From: JBHIET01 sp046760785
Lineage (GTDB): Bacteria > Chloroflexota > Anaerolineae > B4-G1
Length of the DNA: 23,992 nt
Assembly: GCA_046760785.1 (NCBI GenBank)
Contig: JBHIET010000051.1
Location: 1 to 23,992, forward strand
Direction of reading: 5' to 3'
In this document: positions 22,015-23,992 of the stretch, in pieces
Layout: the number at the start of each line of letters is the position of its first letter
How positions within the stretch are numbered: position 1 is the stretch's first letter
Position numbers and translations under genes: made by a program
The notes under the pieces: model-generated
The model's input: the letters and a program-made list of their open reading frames with translations, nothing else
Told to the model about the DNA's origin: nothing
Database searches by the model: none

Positions 22015-22407
22015 TCAAACAGGTTGGAGCGTGAATTGCTGTCTCGACAGACCTGTGACCGCTTGGACCACTTCGTCGGGCAGAAAAGGCTTGAGGATGA
22101 ACTGGTCGGCGCCAGCTTCCAGGCACTCCCGGCGGCGGTCCATCGCTGAGGTCATCACCACAGGAATTTGGGCTACTCTCTCGCCTGACCGCCGCACCTG
22201 ACGGATCAAATCAATGGTCTCCTGGCCGTGGACATGCACGTCCATTAGCACTGCGTCTGGAAGGGCCTGGCGGAGGAGTGGCAAGACTTCCTCATAAGCG
22301 TCAGTCGCGATGACGTGACATCCTTCCAACTCGAAGAGAAACCTCATCAGCCGCCCCATTTCCCGATTGTCTTCCACCAGCATGATAGTGTTCAAATGCT
22401 CCTCCAT
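22015..22407 (-). CDS. Single-domain response regulator
   Basis: 130 residues forming one CheY-like receiver: acidic pair E12/D13, phosphoacceptor D56 (AVLMDVHVHG), switch T86 (VVMTSAMD) and K106 (ILKPF). There is no output domain, so it acts by protein contact or as a phosphorelay intermediate. The D-V-H-V-H-G loop replaces the usual D-x-x-M-P-G and is unusual. ATG start at 22407 with only a weak purine-rich site upstream. It is convergent to the hybrid kinase, with 115 bp between stops in which no terminator was seen. Confidence 0.9.
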   Translation of the reverse strand: MEEHLNTIMLVEDNREMGRLMRFLFELEGCHVIATDAYEEVLPLLRQALPDAVLMDVHVHGQETIDLIRQVRRSGERVAQIPVVMTSAMDRRRECLEAGADQFILKPFLPDEVVQAVTGLSRQQFTLQPV

Positions 22408-22713
22408 TCGCCCGCCCTTTGCCCGCAGTGGGCCGAGAATGGTCTTTCATGACGCTGATCTTTACATGATCCCCTTATGATGTTATGTTCGTGTTTGGGA
22501 ACTCCCACCATTCGTATCATACCACACGCTGGTGTGAATTCGGTTTGGAAAAGGGGGCAATTAGTTTGAATTTGGTTTGTGAAATGGGGCAACTGGGGCC
22601 GGAGTGAACAGCGAGAGATACGCCAGTAACCTGCCTGGTAACAGGGCCGTAACCAGGCTGTAACCCATCTCCCGGCGACCCGGTACTACGATTGTCGTGG
22701 GACCAGCGCCCTA
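22408..22713. other. Divergent intergenic region with a short degenerate tandem repeat
   Basis: No gene is supported. Positions 22536-22567 and 22568-22599 are two diverged 32-bp units beginning GAATT(C/T)GGTTTG and containing GGGGCAA. ACCTG/CAGG words follow. A minus-strand frame at 22517-22966 overlaps the aminotransferase and is a shadow. Confidence 0.45.
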
Positions 22714-22742
22714 TTGCCGCTTCTGGTGACCAATAGTATAAT
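22714..22742 (+). promoter_or_regulatory. Predicted promoter for the aminotransferase gene
   Basis: TTGCCG (22714-22719) and TATAAT (22737-22742) are separated by 17 bp, 33 bp before the GTG start at 22775. Confidence 0.65.
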
Positions 22743-22774
22743 ATACACGCATCCGTGGAGGTGGGAGGAAGAGA

Positions 22775-23929
22775 GTGGCTCAAAAAGACAACCGGTCCCC
22801 ATATCCTGACGTGGAAGCCCTGCGAACTGCATTCCCGGTCACCAAGCACTGCACCTACCTTAACCATGCGGCAGTTGCCCCGCTGCCCAACCCCGTGCGC
22901 GCTGCTATGTCTAAATTCATCGCTGACCGAGGTGTGATATTCGGCCGCAAGCGCAGATACGAGCACGTATCCGACGACCTGCGCGGCGTGCTAGCCTGGT
23001 TGATCAATGGCACGCCGGAGGAGATCGCCTTCGTGCAGAACACCAGCGAGGGTCTCAACGTTATCGCCAATGCATTGCCGTTAGAGCCTGGCGATAACGT
23101 CATATTCTGTGACATGGAGTTTCCGTCTAACGTCTATCCATGGATGAACCTCCAACGACGGGGAATCAAGACTCGCTGCGCTCCCCACGATGGCGGCGGG
23201 TTGACGGTCGAGGTACTGGAGAGACGCGCCGACGAGCACACCCGTGTCGTAGCTGTCAGTTCCGTCGAGTTCCTCACCGGCTTCAAGAGCGACCTTCAGG
23301 CGCTGGGGGCGTGGTGCCGGGAACAGGGGGCTTATTTCGTCGTGGATGGCATTCAATCGCTGGGGGCCGCCCCCCTGGACGTTCAAGCCTGCCAGGTTGA
23401 TTTTCTCTCCTGCGGTGGTCCCAAATGGCTGATGGGACCGGCGGGCCAGGGCTTCATATACTGCCGCCAGGAGTTGCTGGACGAACTCGTGCCTCCTTTC
23501 GTCGGCTGCCTCAGCGTCACTGGGTGGGAGGATTGGCGCGACTACAACCTGACCTTCCTGCCCGACGCTAGCCGCTTTGAACTCGGTACTCCAAACATCG
23601 TTGGGCAGATCGGGCTGCTGGCAGCAGTGCGCTTCCTGATGGAGATTGGCATTCCGGCCATTGAGCGCTGGACGCTGCATCTCACCAACCTGCTGATCGA
23701 AGACCTTCAGCGACGCGGCTACGAAGTCGTAAGCAACCTGGAACCCAAACGACGGTCGGCGATTGTCTCCTTCGGTCTCCCTGGCGACGTAGATGAAGCG
23801 ATCCAGAAACTGGCTGACGCAAAGGTCGTGGTTTCGAAGCGCGAACAATATATCCGCGTCTCGCCGCACTGCTACAACACGGAAGAGGAGATCACCCGCG
23901 TGGGCGAGGTGCTGGGCGATGCCCATTAA
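22775..23929 (+). CDS. Class V aminotransferase (cysteine desulfurase-like fold)
   Basis: A 384-residue PLP enzyme of fold type I. YLNHAAVAPLPNPVRAAM (28-45) is the class V N-terminus; NTSEGLNVIAN (89-99) binds phosphate. D191 and Q194 in VVDGIQSLGA contact the PLP ring, and K217 in SCGGPKWLMGP is the Schiff-base lysine. FELGTPNIVG is the usual C-terminal substrate loop. No catalytic-cysteine loop of the SufS/IscS type is evident, so it is more likely a general class V member (isopenicillin N epimerase-like, or a lyase/aminotransferase) than a cysteine desulfurase. Substrate unknown. GTG start at 22775 with GGGAGG 6 nt upstream and a good promoter. No close partner gene follows in the remaining 60 bases. 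Confidence 0.9.
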   Translation: MAQKDNRSPYPDVEALRTAFPVTKHCTYLNHAAVAPLPNPVRAAMSKFIADRGVIFGRKRRYEHVSDDLRGVLAWLINGTPEEIAFVQNTSEGLNVIANALPLEPGDNVIFCDMEFPSNVYPWMNLQRRGIKTRCAPHDGGGLTVEVLERRADEHTRVVAVSSVEFLTGFKSDLQALGAWCREQGAYFVVDGIQSLGAAPLDVQACQVDFLSCGGPKWLMGPAGQGFIYCRQELLDELVPPFVGCLSVTGWEDWRDYNLTFLPDASRFELGTPNIVGQIGLLAAVRFLMEIGIPAIERWTLHLTNLLIEDLQRRGYEVVSNLEPKRRSAIVSFGLPGDVDEAIQKLADAKVVVSKREQYIRVSPHCYNTEEEITRVGEVLGDAH

Positions 23930-23992
23930 CGATATCTTGAGAGCCTTTCATAATCTGTCCAAAAGACGTCACTACTCAGCCTGAGCAGCGTA

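Noticed and set aside
22517..22966. 149-residue minus-strand frame upstream of the aminotransferase
   Set aside because: Overlaps the 5' end of the aminotransferase and its promoter, and includes the degenerate tandem repeat; no motif or ribosome site.
23919..23984. 21-codon frame overlapping the aminotransferase stop (ATGCCCATTAA)
   Set aside because: Too short, no ribosome site, and no recognisable sequence.

Overview
The window is high-GC bacterial chromosomal DNA, most likely from a member of the Chloroflexota (Anaerolineae-like). This rests on three things: large secreted DUF11-repeat proteins, one of which ends in a YLPLVFRN-type C-terminus that I associate with that phylum; a PadR regulator paired with a membrane-anchored partner; and repeat-rich intergenic DNA. 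The taxonomic call is inference. No rRNA, tRNA, CRISPR array, transposase or phage gene was seen.

Layout. 1-529 is gene-free repeat DNA with a short tandem array at the window edge. 530-6351 is a run of minus-strand genes: a GT4 glycosyltransferase, a prolipoprotein diacylglyceryl transferase-like protein (lgt), a coupled pair of membrane proteins of unknown role, a polytopic membrane protein, and a PadR regulator with a small membrane partner. The padR promoter is close to the sigma-70 consensus and carries two palindromes. 6826-12850 is a plus-strand propionate/methylmalonyl-CoA cluster: carboxyltransferase (12S type), a cupin, a small unrecognised ORF, a 5S-type pyruvate/oxaloacetate carboxyltransferase, a biotin carrier protein and the large subunit of methylmalonyl-CoA mutase. 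No biotin carboxylase lies among them, so the set fits a transcarboxylase exchanging CO2 between oxaloacetate and propionyl-CoA. 12916-17717 holds two minus-strand cell-surface proteins, one with five DUF11-like repeats and one with a PKD domain and a C-terminal LPETG-type anchor. 18027-22407 is a two-component signalling group: a large GAF/PAS histidine kinase, a receiver-kinase hybrid and, convergent to them, a lone receiver. The window closes with a class V aminotransferase.

The strongest unexplained structure is a three-copy family of short non-autonomous mobile elements (MITE-like) at 1836-2126, 10975-11170 and 16248-16443. They share terminal inverted repeats with the core TTGACAATGTCA. 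Two copies are 196 bp and differ at only four core positions. The third is 291 bp because of an internal 98-bp duplication. Two copies have 8-bp flanking duplications, TACGGCAC (perfect) and AACGGTAG/AACGGTAC (7 of 8). Each copy sits between two co-directional genes. The copy after lgt supplies its present stop codon, and the copy after the biotin carrier gene overlaps that gene's stop codon.
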